Part shown: piece after piece, positions 1-8,434 of the stretch
How the letters are laid out: every line of letters begins with the position of its first letter
How positions within the stretch are numbered: position 1 is the first letter of the stretch
Source of the DNA: Fluviirhizobium alvei
Lineage (GTDB): Bacteria > Pseudomonadota > Alphaproteobacteria > Rhizobiales > Rhizobiaceae
Direction of reading: 5' to 3'
Assembly: GCF_030551875.1 (NCBI RefSeq)
Contig: NZ_JAUOZU010000007.1
Span: 372,001-436,000 of the forward strand
DNA length: 64,000 nt
Notes under the pieces: generated by a model
What the model was told of the DNA's origin: nothing
Databases searched by the model: none
Seen by the model: the letters and a program-made list of their open reading frames with translations, nothing else
Translations under genes and position numbers: made by a program

Positions 1-201
1 TTTGAAACAATAGAGCGCCACCGTTTCAACCAAAAGTTCAGCGCGCACTGCAGCATCGAGATAGAGATTGTCGATATCTACGACGGTTCCATCATTCTGG
101 CGGATGGAAATTGGTATCGATTTATGGCCGGAATCAATGCTTTCCAACGCCACAGGTTGAACAATCGATCCGGTAATGACAATGATGTCCCCGACAGCCA
201 T
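1..201 (-). CDS. Hypothetical protein, N-terminal part (runs off the left edge)
   Basis: An open frame of 67 codons begins with ATG at 199-201 and continues past base 1 without a stop. The protein starts MAVGDIIVITGSIVQPVAL and contains a short acidic stretch (DGTVVDIDNL). An AGGGG Shine-Dalgarno-like run lies about 7 bases upstream of the ATG on the minus strand, which supports this start. I recognise no domain in the visible part. It has no signal peptide or membrane helix. Function unknown; the reading frame is probable but not certain because only the first third or so of a typical protein is visible. Confidence 0.5.
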   Translation of the reverse strand, partial: MAVGDIIVITGSIVQPVALESIDSGHKSIPISIRQNDGTVVDIDNLYLDAAVRAELLVETVALYCFK

Positions 202-205
202 CCAT

Positions 206-555
206 CGCCCCTATTTTCGCCGGTACAGCGCTACGTTGTTAATTGCCCTATCAATAATTTCCACATACCATGCAACGCAAGGTGCAAAGTCGCTTAATTT
301 GCTGAAAAGCTAATAAAATTTACGAATGTAGGCGCTTTATGATCACCAATCATTTTTTCGACCCATCGCCTGGTGTCGCTAGAACATCCACTGGTTCAGC
401 GGCTGGCGAAAACAAGGTCGGATAGTTCCTTTTGGGCACGACCGCACCTAAGCATTGGTCGGAACTTAACGAACCAGGCGAGCGCCCTCATTTTCGGGCA
501 CCGAAGCTCGTCTCAGGTTTTTCCGTTTTATTCAGGGAATTGTCGCTGAATGAAA
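206..555. other. Intergenic region without a recognisable gene
   Basis: About 350 bases between the edge gene and the tRNA. The left half is AT-rich (around 290-330), which is compatible with promoters for the minus-strand edge gene. I see no convincing open frame, terminator hairpin with a T-run, or RNA gene. Confidence 0.4.
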
Positions 556-632
556 TGGTAGCGGGAGGCGGACTTGAACCGCCGACCTTGGGGTTATGAA
601 TCCCACGCTCTCACCACCTGAGCTACCCCGCC
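556..632 (-). tRNA. tRNA-Met (anticodon CAT)
   Basis: Read on the minus strand the segment folds as a full cloverleaf with an encoded 3' CCA (556-558). The acceptor stem starts GGCGGGG and pairs with TCCCGCT, with G-T at both ends. The D-stem is GCTC/GAGC and the T-arm GGCGG-TTCAAGT-CCGCC. The anticodon loop carries CAT (complement of 596-598). The GGCGGGG-TA-GCTCAG start and the lack of an initiator-type C1-A72 mismatch point to elongator methionine tRNA. A CAT anticodon could also mark tRNA-Ile(k2C), which TilS, also encoded here, would modify, but the body resembles elongator Met of rhizobia. Confidence 0.95.
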
Positions 633-755
633 ACATGATCCCGAGGCCTGAGCCCCAAGGAACGGGCGGCTTATATGTCTGCCCCCGTTGCCCTGTCAAG
701 CGCTGTTGTGGAAAAACAGCAAGTTGCCGGAAAATTTCGGCAGTTTCCCGGAATC

Positions 756-1952
756 TCAGGCGGCAGCCGGGGCGGTCAGCAACTGGCGGAGCATGGTTTC
801 CGCCACCACTTCCTTTTCAGACCGGTCAATGAATCCGCCGCCATAGACGCGCGCGTCCTCACCCGGGGCCGAATAGAGCGCACAGGCCTGCCCCGGGGCG
901 ACGCCGGGCTCGCCCTCGGCCAGTTCCACATAGATTCCCAGCGATCCGACATGCAGTTTGGCCGGCTTCGGCGGCTTGGTCGAGCGAACCTTGGCGAAAC
1001 AGTCAAACCCGTCCGCAGGCGTCTCGGTCAACGGAAAATCCCCGAGCCAGTTCACGTCGCGCAGGAAAAGACGCCGTGTCTCGAGCGCTTCCTTCGGTCC
1101 CACGATCACCCGTTTGCCACGGGCATCGAGATGGACGACATAAAGCGGCTCGCCGGTGGCAATGCCGATGCCGCGACGCTGCCCGATCGTGTAATGCAGG
1201 ATGCCTTCATGACGACCGAGAACCCGGCCATCCAGATGCACGATATCGCCAGCCAGAGCCGCATCGGGCCGGAGCTTGGTGATCACATCCGAATATTTTC
1301 CCTGCGGCACGAAGCAGATGTCCTGGCTATCGGCCTTGGCGGCAACAACCAGCCCCATTTCGGCGGCGAGTTCGCGCACAGCCGCCTTTGACATACCGCC
1401 GAGCGGAAAGCGCAGATAATCGATCTGTTCCTGCGTGGTGGCAAAGAGGAAGTAGCTCTGGTCACGTTCGGCATCAACCGGACGGTAAAGCGCCCGCCGT
1501 TCGGGATGTCCCGGAACGGGATTCGGACGCGAGCGGATATAGTGCCCGGTTGCCAGCGCATCAGCGCCCAATTCCTTGGCGGTGATCAGAAAATCGGCAA
1601 ACTTGACGGTCTGATTGCAGGCGACGCAGGGAATCGGCGTCTCGCCGGCCACATAGCTTTCGGCGAACGGATTGATGACGGTTTCTAAAAAACGGCGCTC
1701 GTAATCGAGGACGTAATGGGGAATGCCGAGCGTTTCGCAAACACGGCGGGCATCGTCGATATCCTGCCCCGCGCAGCATGATCCAGCCCGGTGCACGGCG
1801 GCGCCATGATCATAGAGCTGCAGCGTAATGCCGAGAACATCATAGCCTTCGCGTTTGAGCAGCCCGGCCACGACAGACGAATCAACACCACCCGACATGG
1901 CAACGACCACGCGAGTCTGTTCCGGAGGCTTGTCGAAATCGAGGCTGTTCAC
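756..1952 (-). CDS. mnmA: tRNA 2-thiouridine(34) synthase MnmA
   Basis: MnmA adenylates U34 of Lys, Glu and Gln tRNAs and inserts sulfur from a TusE- or IscS-type relay, in the cytoplasm. Visible signatures are the PP-loop SGGVDSS near residue 20, the nucleophile region [11 protein letters not shown], and the second catalytic cysteine in [15 protein letters not shown], followed by the C-terminal beta-barrel ([15 protein letters not shown]). I chose the GTG at 1950-1952, which gives [12 protein letters not shown] and 398 residues, the usual rhizobial length. The frame stays open upstream to an ATG at 2048, which would add 32 residues of low-complexity sequence unlike the family. It lies alone between tRNA-Met and divergent sciP. 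Identification is secure; the start is the uncertain part. Confidence 0.96.
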   Translation of the reverse strand: MNSLDFDKPPEQTRVVVAMSGGVDSSVVAGLLKREGYDVLGITLQLYDHGAAVHRAGSCCAGQDIDDARRVCETLGIPHYVLDYERRFLETVINPFAESYVAGETPIPCVACNQTVKFADFLITAKELGADALATGHYIRSRPNPVPGHPERRALYRPVDAERDQSYFLFATTQEQIDYLRFPLGGMSKAAVRELAAEMGLVVAAKADSQDICFVPQGKYSDVITKLRPDAALAGDIVHLDGRVLGRHEGILHYTIGQRRGIGIATGEPLYVVHLDARGKRVIVGPKEALETRRLFLRDVNWLGDFPLTETPADGFDCFAKVRSTKPPKPAKLHVGSLGIYVELAEGEPGVAPGQACALYSAPGEDARVYGGGFIDRSEKEVVAETMLRQLLTAPAAA

Positions 1953-2130
1953 GGCCACTCTTTGCGCTTTCTGGATTGATCTGCGGCCAAACGCCTGAGG
2001 CGGAGCGGCCTTTTTCAACGATATAGGAGCAAAATATTCCCGTATCAAGCCAAGAGAATCAGGAGTTCCTGTGGCGCGAGAAACGAGAATTCTGTTTTCG
2101 TTGCATTTTCAGCAAATTTTATCAGGGACG

Positions 2131-2145
2131 TTTAGTCAATTTTAA
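2131..2145 (+). promoter_or_regulatory. CtrA-like box and GANTC sites upstream of sciP
   Basis: TTTA-N7-TTAA at 2131-2145 differs by one base from the CtrA consensus TTAA-N7-TTAA. GANTC (CcrM methylation) motifs occur at 2056-2060 (GAATC) and 2191-2195 (GAGTC), flanking it. All lie in the 149-base gap before sciP, whose product modulates CtrA in Caulobacter. Sequence match is seen; binding is inferred. Confidence 0.4.
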
Positions 2146-2197
2146 AACTGCAGCCGTAATCTGCCTACATCTGGTCTTTGTTAGTGTAGAGAGTCCA

Positions 2198-2473
2198 ATG
2201 ACCGAAGTCATGCGTCCAAGAATTAAATATGTCATCGGTCCCGATGGCAGCCCCCTGACGATTGCCGATCTCCCGCCCTCCAATACGCGGCGCTGGGTGA
2301 TCCGTAGAAAGGCGGAAGTCGTTGCCGCCGTTCGGGGTGGTCTTTTGAGCCTCGAAGAAGCCTGTGAACGTTACACGCTGACCGTGGAAGAGTTCCTTTC
2401 CTGGCAAAGCTCCATTTCCGAGCATGGTCTGGCAGGTCTCCGCACCACCCGCATCCAGCAGTACCGCCATTAA
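2198..2473 (+). CDS. sciP: CtrA inhibitor SciP (DUF1153 family)
   Basis: A 91-residue helix-turn-helix protein. In Caulobacter, SciP binds the master regulator CtrA and blocks its recruitment of RNA polymerase, which restrains CtrA-activated genes after S phase. The sequence has the invariant family blocks KYVIGPDGSPLTIADLPP, RWVIRRKAEVVAAVRGG, LSLEEACERYTLTVEEF and the C-terminal LAGLRTTRIQQYRH, at normal length. The start ATG follows an AGAGAG ribosome-binding run. It is a single-gene unit with its own terminator (2501-2524). A CtrA-like box and GANTC sites upstream suggest cell-cycle control, which would make a feedback loop; that part is inference. Confidence 0.95.
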   Translation: MTEVMRPRIKYVIGPDGSPLTIADLPPSNTRRWVIRRKAEVVAAVRGGLLSLEEACERYTLTVEEFLSWQSSISEHGLAGLRTTRIQQYRH

Positions 2474-2500
2474 ACTTGAATCTTTTCGTGTTTTAAAAAG

Positions 2501-2524
2501 CAGGCCGCATGCGGCCTGTTTTTT
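2501..2524 (+). terminator. Intrinsic terminator of sciP
   Basis: CAGGCCGCATGCGGCCTG (2501-2518) is a perfect palindrome that can fold as a GC-rich hairpin, followed directly by a T-run (2519-2524). It lies 27 bases after the sciP stop. Confidence 0.9.
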
Positions 2525-2620
2525 GTTTTCCGGCATAAGACCAAGCCCGTTACATCCCCGCTTTTCCGTCCGGACCTATCCTGATTGCTGACGATCAATT
2601 CCAGCAGCACGGACAAGCCC

Positions 2621-3655
2621 ATGTCGGACACAACAGCCAATCTCGACCTTCCCTATATTCTGCCGTCGCAGGCGCAGAAACATGTCACGCACAATGAGGC
2701 GCTGCAATTGCTGGACGCGATCGTCCAGCTGGTCGTATCCTCGCAAGCAGCCTCCCCGCCGCCTGATCCGGAAGAAGGCGATTGCCATGCGGTCATTGCC
2801 ACCGCAAGCGGCGACTGGACGGGACAGGAAGGCGCCCTGACGGCCTATATCGATGGAGACTGGATCTTCATTGCGCCGAAACCAGGCTGGCGCGCCTGGT
2901 TTGTCACCGAAGGCGTGCAGCGATACTGGACCGGTACAGAATGGTCTCTTCTCCCCGCTCCTTCGGCCTTTGAACGGCTGGGCATCCATGCGACGGCCGA
3001 TGAGACCAACCGGCTCGCCGTGTCCGCCGACGCTTCTCTGTTCAACCATGCCGGCGCAGGTCACCAGTTGAAACTCAACAAGGCCAGTGTAGCCGATACG
3101 GCATCCCTGCTGTTCCAGACGGCCTGGTCCGGACGTACAGAGATGGGCCTGAGCGGCAGCGATGCCTTTCAATTGAAGACCTCCTCCGACGGTTCCAGCT
3201 GGACAACAGCTCTGACAATCAGCCCCGAAGGCGCGGTTCTCTTGCCCACGCGCCCTTTGGTGCGCGCTTCCTATGGCGAAACGGCCATGACACCGCCGGA
3301 CGGCACCCTGAGCGGATTCGGCACGCTGCATTTCAACCAGGGTGGCTTTGCGCTCGGCAGCGCGATTCCTTCGGGATCGGGCAATCGGCTCATTGTTCCG
3401 GTGACCGGCCCCTATCTGGTCACGGTCAATGTGTCCTGCACTGCTGCGGCCAGCCATACGGTCAGCCTTCTCAAGGATGGCAGCGTGACCATTCTCACGA
3501 TTCGCGATTTTGATTCGGGCAGTGCCAGTTACAGCCAGTCAGCGACCGCGATCGCCTGGCTTGAGGCGGGAAGCTGGCTTGCCCTGCAGCATCACGGCGC
3601 CGCCGAACTTCAGTTCGGATACGGCAAGACGGAGCTGATTGCCGCGCTGCTATAA
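2621..3655 (+). CDS. DUF2793 domain protein, phage-tail/GTA-like, with C-terminal beta-sandwich
   Basis: A 344-residue protein beginning MSDTTANLDLPYILPSQAQKH, the hallmark opening of DUF2793. This domain is found in tail-associated proteins of alphaproteobacterial prophages and gene-transfer agents. Residues about 1-110 hold the DUF2793 part (TGQEGALTAYIDGDWIFIAP, YWTGTEW). The last 110 or so residues, with VPVTGPYLVTVNVS and a KDGSV strand, look like a C1q/TNF-type jelly roll. I chose ATG 2621 over an upstream in-frame TTG at 2585 because the DUF2793 consensus starts there. No other phage gene is nearby, so it stands alone between sciP and serA. Role in this organism unknown. Confidence 0.75.
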   Translation: MSDTTANLDLPYILPSQAQKHVTHNEALQLLDAIVQLVVSSQAASPPPDPEEGDCHAVIATASGDWTGQEGALTAYIDGDWIFIAPKPGWRAWFVTEGVQRYWTGTEWSLLPAPSAFERLGIHATADETNRLAVSADASLFNHAGAGHQLKLNKASVADTASLLFQTAWSGRTEMGLSGSDAFQLKTSSDGSSWTTALTISPEGAVLLPTRPLVRASYGETAMTPPDGTLSGFGTLHFNQGGFALGSAIPSGSGNRLIVPVTGPYLVTVNVSCTAAASHTVSLLKDGSVTILTIRDFDSGSASYSQSATAIAWLEAGSWLALQHHGAAELQFGYGKTELIAALL

Positions 3656-3658
3656 CAA

Positions 3659-3689
3659 AACGCCTCCCCCGCTAAACGGAGGAGGCGTT
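3659..3689. terminator. Bidirectional terminator between the DUF2793 gene and serA
   Basis: AACGCCTCC (3659-3667) pairs perfectly with GGAGGCGTT (3681-3689). On the minus strand the hairpin is followed by TTTTGTTATA, so it mainly ends serA. It sits between two convergent genes and can serve both. Confidence 0.8.
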
Positions 3690-3713
3690 CGATTGTGCGC
3701 TCGAGATCGAGAA

Positions 3714-5309
3714 TCAGTCGATGTTGAAGACCAGCGGCTTGGCGTGGCGGATGGCCGGATTGGCCGTCAGCTTGGCAAGAACCTCTTCCTTGACCGGACC
3801 ATCGACATAAAGAAGCGCGATTGCATCGCCACCCTGCTTGTCACGACCCAGCTGGAAGTTGGCGATATTGACGCCCGCTTCACCGAATGTCGTGCCCATG
3901 AAGCCGATCATGCCCGGAACGTCGGTGTTGGCGATATAGACCATGTTGGCGCCAACATCGGCATCCATGTTGATGCCCTTGATCTGGATGAAGCGCGGCT
4001 TGCCATCCGAGAAGACGGTACCAGCAACCGAACGGGTCTGGTTGGCGGTCTTCACCGTCAGCTTGATATAGCCGTCATAGACACCGGTCTTGTCGCGCTT
4101 GACTTCGCTCAGGATGATGCCCTTTTCCTTGATCATGATCGGCGCCGAAACCATGTTGACGTCGGCAACCAGCGGGCGGATGAGGCCAGCCAGCAGTGCG
4201 GAGGTCAGCGCCTTGGTGTTCATGTTCGCGGTCGCGCCATCATAAAGGATTTCAATTTCCTTGATGGCGCTCTCTGTAACCTGGCCGACGAAGGCGCCGA
4301 GCACATCAGCAAGCCTGATGAACGGCTTCAGGCGTGGCGCTTCCTCTGCCGTGATCGAGGGCATGTTGATGGCGTTCGAAACAGCACCATAGATGAGGTA
4401 GTCCGACATCTGCTCGGCGACCTGAAGTGCGACATTTTCCTGTGCTTCGGTGGTCGAGGCTCCGAGATGCGGGGTGCAGACCACATTCGGCAGGCCGAAG
4501 AGCGGGCTTTCGGTGGCGGGTTCGACCTCGAACACGTCGAAGCCGGCGCCAGCGACATGGCCGGACTTGATGGCTTCGGCGAGTGCTGCTTCGTCGACAA
4601 GGCCGCCACGGGCACAGTTGATGATACGCACGCCCGGCTTGGTCTTGGCAATGGCTTCGGCATTGAGGATGCCGCGGGTCTTGTCGGTCATCGGCACATG
4701 AAGCGTGATGAAATCCGCCTTCGCGAGCAGATCGTCGAGCTCGACCTTGATGACGCCCATTTCCTGCGCCCGTTCAGCCGACAGGAAGGGATCATAGGCC
4801 AGCACATGCATCTTGAGGCCGAGCGCGCGAGCGCAGACGATCGAACCGATATTGCCGGCGCCGATCACACCCAGCGTCTTGCCGGTGATTTCCACACCCA
4901 TGAACTTCGACTTTTCCCACTTGCCAGCCTGCGTCGAGGCATCGGCGGCGGGAAGCTGGCGGGCGACGGCAAACATCAAAGCGATCGCATGTTCGGCCGT
5001 GGTGATGGAGTTGCCGAACGGCGTGTTCATGACGATGATGCCGCGGCGCGAGGCTGCCGGGATATCGACATTGTCGACACCGATGCCGGCGCGGCCGATA
5101 ACCTTGAGGTTGGTCGCAGCCGCAATCAGCTTCTCGGTCGCCTTGGTGGCGGAGCGGATGGCAAGACCATCATAATTGCCGATGATTTCGGCGAGCTTTT
5201 CCTTGTCCTTGCCGAGCTTCGGCTGGAAATCGACTTCAACGCCACGATCACGGAAGATCTGGACGGCGGTTTCAGACAGTTCGTCGGATACGAGTACGCG
5301 CGGTGCCAT
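3714..5309 (-). CDS. serA: D-3-phosphoglycerate dehydrogenase SerA
   Basis: It oxidises 3-phosphoglycerate to 3-phosphohydroxypyruvate with NAD, the first step of serine synthesis. The 531-residue protein is the long form. It has an N-terminal substrate/cofactor domain with the Rossmann motif GVIGAGNIGS (residues about 145-154) and the catalytic region NCARGGLVDEAAL. The catalytic histidine is in TPHLGAST. An ASB (allosteric substrate-binding) domain follows at about residues 320-450, then a C-terminal ACT domain (VPGMIGFMGTTFGEAGVNIANF). The ACT domain predicts serine feedback, an inference from the family. It lies 70 bases downstream of serC, with which it forms the serC-serA operon. Confidence 0.98.
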   Translation of the reverse strand: MAPRVLVSDELSETAVQIFRDRGVEVDFQPKLGKDKEKLAEIIGNYDGLAIRSATKATEKLIAAATNLKVIGRAGIGVDNVDIPAASRRGIIVMNTPFGNSITTAEHAIALMFAVARQLPAADASTQAGKWEKSKFMGVEITGKTLGVIGAGNIGSIVCARALGLKMHVLAYDPFLSAERAQEMGVIKVELDDLLAKADFITLHVPMTDKTRGILNAEAIAKTKPGVRIINCARGGLVDEAALAEAIKSGHVAGAGFDVFEVEPATESPLFGLPNVVCTPHLGASTTEAQENVALQVAEQMSDYLIYGAVSNAINMPSITAEEAPRLKPFIRLADVLGAFVGQVTESAIKEIEILYDGATANMNTKALTSALLAGLIRPLVADVNMVSAPIMIKEKGIILSEVKRDKTGVYDGYIKLTVKTANQTRSVAGTVFSDGKPRFIQIKGINMDADVGANMVYIANTDVPGMIGFMGTTFGEAGVNIANFQLGRDKQGGDAIALLYVDGPVKEEVLAKLTANPAIRHAKPLVFNID

Positions 5310-5379
5310 GAGTGGGCTCCTTGAAATGGGGATTCAAATCGGGAATGGAGCCTTCCGCCCGAGACGGAAGGCAAAGGGC

Positions 5380-6558
5380 TCAGGCCGCAGCCTTGGCTAA
5401 TGCAGCCTTCTGCTTTTCGAAAGCGAAGGTCAGCCATGGCATCAGGGCTTCGAGATCAGCCGTTTCGATCGTGGCACCGCACCAGATGCGCAGACCCGAC
5501 GGAGCGTCGCGATAGGCGCCGACATCGAGCGCAACCGCTTCCTTTTCGAGCGTCGCGACCATGCCCTTGGCAAAGGCGGCTTGCCCATCGGCATCGAGCG
5601 CGGTCACAGCCGGATCGACGATCTTCAGGCAGACCGATGTATTGGAGCGGGTATCCACCGTTTCTGCGAGATTGGCGAGCCAGGGATTCTTTTCGCAGAA
5701 ATCGAACAGTACCTTGGCGTTGGCATCGGCCCGCGCCATCAGCGCCTTCAGGCCACCGAGCTCCTTGGCCCAAAGAAGCGCATCGATATAGTCCTCGACG
5801 CAGAGCATCGACGGCGTATTGATCGTCTCACCCTGGAAGATGCCTTCGATGATCTTGCCGCCCTTGGTCATGCGGAAGATCTTCGGCAGCGGCCAGGCCG
5901 GATTGTAGCTTTCAAGCCGTTCGACGGCGCGCGGGCTGAGGATGATGACGCCATGGGCACCTTCACCGCCGAGCACCTTCTGCCAGGAGAAGGTGACGAC
6001 ATCGAGCTTGGCGAAATCGAGGTTCTGCGCGAAAGCCGCCGAGGTGGCATCGCAGATCGTCAGGCCCTGGCGGTTCGCCGGAATGAAATCAGCGTTGGGA
6101 ACGCGGACGCCCGAGGTCGTGCCATTCCAGGTGAAAACCACGTCACGGTCGAAATCGACCTTGGAGAAATCGACGATCTTGCCGTAATCGGCGGTGAACT
6201 TGCGGACGTCACCGAGCTTGAGTTCCTTGACGACATCGGAAACCCAGCCAGAGCCGAAGCTTTCCCAGGCGACCATATCGACGCCGCGGGCACCGAGCAG
6301 AGACCACAGCGCCATTTCGACAGCACCCGTGTCCGAGGCCGGCACGATACCGATCCGGTAGTCGGCGGGCACTTCCAGAACATCGCGGGTGAGGTCGATC
6401 GCCTGCTTCAGCTTGTTCTTGCCGAGCTTGGAACGATGAGAACGGCCCAGCGCTGCATCTTTGAGCGCATCCAGCGACCAGTCAGGACGCTTCGAGCAGG
6501 GGCCAGAAGAAAAATTGGGGTTTGCCGGGCGCAATGCCGGCGCGGCGATATCTACCAT
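5380..6558 (-). CDS. serC: Phosphoserine aminotransferase SerC
   Basis: A PLP enzyme that transaminates 3-phosphohydroxypyruvate with glutamate to give phosphoserine. It is the alphaproteobacterial-type SerC of 392 residues. The opening [14 protein letters not shown] is the phosphate/substrate loop, and the Schiff-base lysine is in [15 protein letters not shown]. The cofactor aspartate is in [10 protein letters not shown]. The start ATG follows an AGGGTAGC-type site. It is the first gene of serC-serA. A promoter with a long inverted repeat lies 55-90 bases upstream, and a short leader hairpin between it and the ATG suggests expression control before serC. Confidence 0.98.
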   Translation of the reverse strand: MVDIAAPALRPANPNFSSGPCSKRPDWSLDALKDAALGRSHRSKLGKNKLKQAIDLTRDVLEVPADYRIGIVPASDTGAVEMALWSLLGARGVDMVAWESFGSGWVSDVVKELKLGDVRKFTADYGKIVDFSKVDFDRDVVFTWNGTTSGVRVPNADFIPANRQGLTICDATSAAFAQNLDFAKLDVVTFSWQKVLGGEGAHGVIILSPRAVERLESYNPAWPLPKIFRMTKGGKIIEGIFQGETINTPSMLCVEDYIDALLWAKELGGLKALMARADANAKVLFDFCEKNPWLANLAETVDTRSNTSVCLKIVDPAVTALDADGQAAFAKGMVATLEKEAVALDVGAYRDAPSGLRIWCGATIETADLEALMPWLTFAFEKQKAALAKAAA

Positions 6559-6602
6559 TTTAAGCTACCCTTCCAGGTATATGGCCTCTCGTTGGGGAGA
6601 GG
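6559..6602 (-). promoter_or_regulatory. Leader hairpin of serC-serA
   Basis: On the minus strand the short 5' leader contains CCTCTC-CCCAAC-GAGAGG (6585-6602), a 6-bp stem with a 6-base loop, ending 26 bases before the serC ATG. A structured serC-leader RNA motif has been reported upstream of serC in Rhizobiales; this hairpin sits in the expected place. I cannot confirm membership from the sequence alone. Confidence 0.5.
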
Positions 6603-6612
6603 TGTCCCGCCG

Positions 6613-6644
6613 CTGTGAATATGGGATCGCCTATTCACAGTCAA
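6613..6644 (-). promoter_or_regulatory. serC promoter overlapped by a 9-bp inverted repeat
   Basis: On the minus strand TTGACT (6639-6644) is followed after 17 bases by TATTCA (6616-6621), a plausible sigma-70-class promoter. The same stretch forms CTGTGAATA-N10-TATTCACAG (6613-6640), a perfect inverted repeat lying between and over the two hexamers. This arrangement suits a repressor or activator operator. The regulator is unknown. Confidence 0.6.
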
Positions 6645-6682
6645 GCCGGAAGTGACGCAAACGGAAGATAATTTGACGCAGG

Positions 6683-6712
6683 CAAAAGGGGCGGTTCTTT
6701 CGAGCCGCCCCT
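6683..6712 (-). terminator. Terminator-like hairpin just upstream of the serC promoter
   Basis: AGGGGCGG (6687-6694) pairs with CCGCCCCT (6705-6712). On the minus strand the hairpin is followed by TTTTGCC. It ends the outer-membrane protein gene that stops at 6742. Confidence 0.85.
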
Positions 6713-6741
6713 CTGTATGAGTTCCAGTTAAACGCTATCGC

Positions 6742-7575
6742 TTACCAGCCGGTCATGCGCAGGCCGACGCGGATTTCGTGGCGTCCGAACCCGTTGTCCG
6801 TGCCCTTGACGCCGCTCGCGCCCTTGCTGCTTTCGCCCTTGCTCCAGTCGAACATGTCGCCACCGGCAATATCGGAATAGCGATAGCCGAAATCGAGCTT
6901 GTAGTTCGTTGCGATATCATAGGAAACGCCGGCCATCAGGGCGTAGGCGAAACGCCAGCTTTCGACGCCGGCATAATCCTTGGCGTTGTATTTGACCCAG
7001 TTGTTGCAGCCGCTTGTGCCGCTGGTGCAATGTTTGGAAACATGCTGGTCGCCCCAATCGATGTTGGCGATACCGGCACCGGCACCGAGATAGGGGGTCA
7101 GGCCCCAGTAGGTGCCGAGATCGATATAGCCGTTCGCCATCACATCGAGCACGGCGAGTGCCTGCTTGTGGGTGAAGGCACAGCCGGTGCCGCCATTTTG
7201 CAGTGAAGAGCAGCGCGAATCAGTCGAGGAGTTACCGCTGAAATTGGACTTGAAATAGTCGACCGTCAGATCGGAACGAAGGAAGTCGTTGAACTGATAT
7301 CCGAAGCCTGCCGAAAGGCTGTAATCGCCCTCAAGGCGGGCACTGTCGAATGTGTCGCTCGAATAGGTGTCCGTGGCAGAATTGTAGTTCTTCCAGCTCG
7401 GTTTACCGGCCGAGGAGGAGGCATTGTAGCCGAGGTCGCCACGGATGTACCAGCCGGAAGCGGCCGCAATCGTTCCGGTATATTCCGGCGCCTGTACCTC
7501 CGGCGGAAGATCGAAGGCGGATGCGGTACCAGTTGTGGCGAAAAGCAGTGCGGCGGCGAGTATCTGGGGTTTCAT
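6742..7575 (-). CDS. Outer-membrane beta-barrel protein, Omp25/Omp31-like
   Basis: A 277-residue outer-membrane protein with a signal peptide (MKPQILAAALLFATTGTASA) and a mature start FDLPPEVQAPEY. Beta-strand patterns follow, with the family blocks GWYIRGDLGYN, YLGAGAGIANIDWG, ESWRFAYALMAGVSYDI and YKLDFGYRYSDIAGGD. Barrels of this family are surface proteins of rhizobia and Brucella. The ATG at 7575 has a GAAGGAAA ribosome site; an in-frame ATG at 7590 would add MEGNA. Two Cys-bracketed loops are unusual (C-SSLQNGGTG-C and C-TSGTSG-C). It is a paralogue of the gene at 8435-9253. Ligand unknown. Confidence 0.85.
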   Translation of the reverse strand: MKPQILAAALLFATTGTASAFDLPPEVQAPEYTGTIAAASGWYIRGDLGYNASSSAGKPSWKNYNSATDTYSSDTFDSARLEGDYSLSAGFGYQFNDFLRSDLTVDYFKSNFSGNSSTDSRCSSLQNGGTGCAFTHKQALAVLDVMANGYIDLGTYWGLTPYLGAGAGIANIDWGDQHVSKHCTSGTSGCNNWVKYNAKDYAGVESWRFAYALMAGVSYDIATNYKLDFGYRYSDIAGGDMFDWSKGESSKGASGVKGTDNGFGRHEIRVGLRMTGW

Positions 7576-7707
7576 GGCGTTTCCTTCCATGGAGCGGATC
7601 GAACCGCCCGATGTTCTTTACGCCACTATGCCAAGAGAGGGTTAACCCGCAGTTAAGCATGTTCCTTTGTCAAGGATTCACCATAAATTCGGCTTCGCCA
7701 TGTCGCA

Positions 7708-8271
7708 TCAGGCAAACAGGCTCGATGTGAGCAATAGGGAAAACCCAAAGAGGGCGACGGACGCGATCCTGCGAAGATCGAACCTGTTGCCATCGGCGAT
7801 GCGTCCGAGCGCGAATGCTCCGAAGGACAGCCAGCTGACGGATGCAAGAATGATCAAGAGCGCAGCAATGGCGAGATGAAACCATATCGACAACAAACTG
7901 CCTTGCGGCATCAAAACAAGACCAATCACAATGCCCTTGGGATTGAGCAAGGTCGTAACAAATACCTGCGTGACGCTAACCATGCGCACGGCGCCAACCT
8001 CGGGCAACCACAATTTCAGGGCCAGGTAGAGGATCCACAGAGCGGCACAGGCTTTCAACAACCTGGTAACAGTCGGGAATTGTTCAAGCCAAGGCGCCGC
8101 CACCGTTGCCAGTGGCGTAATGATAAGAAGGTAGGCCACAAGTTCGGCCACCATCAGGGGCAGCGAACGGGCGAAGCCATTTCTGGACGCACCGAGAGCC
8201 AGCAGTGTGTTGGTCGGCCCCGGCGTCAACAACAGCAGCAAGACGCCGGAAACGAATTCAATGACGGACAT
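7708..8271 (-). CDS. LysE/RhtB-family exporter
   Basis: A 187-residue inner-membrane protein with about six hydrophobic helices. The N-terminal signature is VLLLLLTPGPTNTLLALGASRNG and a second conserved block is VTTLLNPKGIVIGLVLMP, both typical of LysE-type amino-acid or homoserine-lactone exporters. I prefer the ATG at 8269-8271 because an AAAGAG ribosome site sits 7 bases before it; the ATG at 8277 is too close to that site. It lies between two related barrel genes, on the same strand, with no obvious functional link. The exported solute cannot be told from sequence. Confidence 0.85.
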   Translation of the reverse strand: MSVIEFVSGVLLLLLTPGPTNTLLALGASRNGFARSLPLMVAELVAYLLIITPLATVAAPWLEQFPTVTRLLKACAALWILYLALKLWLPEVGAVRMVSVTQVFVTTLLNPKGIVIGLVLMPQGSLLSIWFHLAIAALLIILASVSWLSFGAFALGRIADGNRFDLRRIASVALFGFSLLLTSSLFA

Positions 8272-8383
8272 GGGCATTCTCTTTGCGACCAGATGATGCT
8301 CTTGGCTAAATCTTTCGTCCGTTCTTAGCCTTGATCAAAATCAAGCGGAAGGCCGAGCCGACCATGAGCCGAGCCCCAAACGC

Positions 8384-8409
8384 AAAAGCCGCCCGGAAAC
8401 CGGACGGCT
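8384..8409 (-). terminator. Intrinsic terminator after the second Omp25/31-like gene
   Basis: AGCCGCCCGG (8387-8396) pairs with CCGGACGGCT (8400-8409) with one G-T pair and a 3-base loop. On the minus strand it is followed by TTTGCG. Confidence 0.85.
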
Positions 8410-8434
8410 TGCAAGAAACAATTTTAAGGCGGCC

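Noticed and set aside
3639-5324. A 561-codon plus-strand frame opposite serA
   Set aside because: Antisense shadow of serA; composition is non-protein-like and the serA frame has all family motifs.
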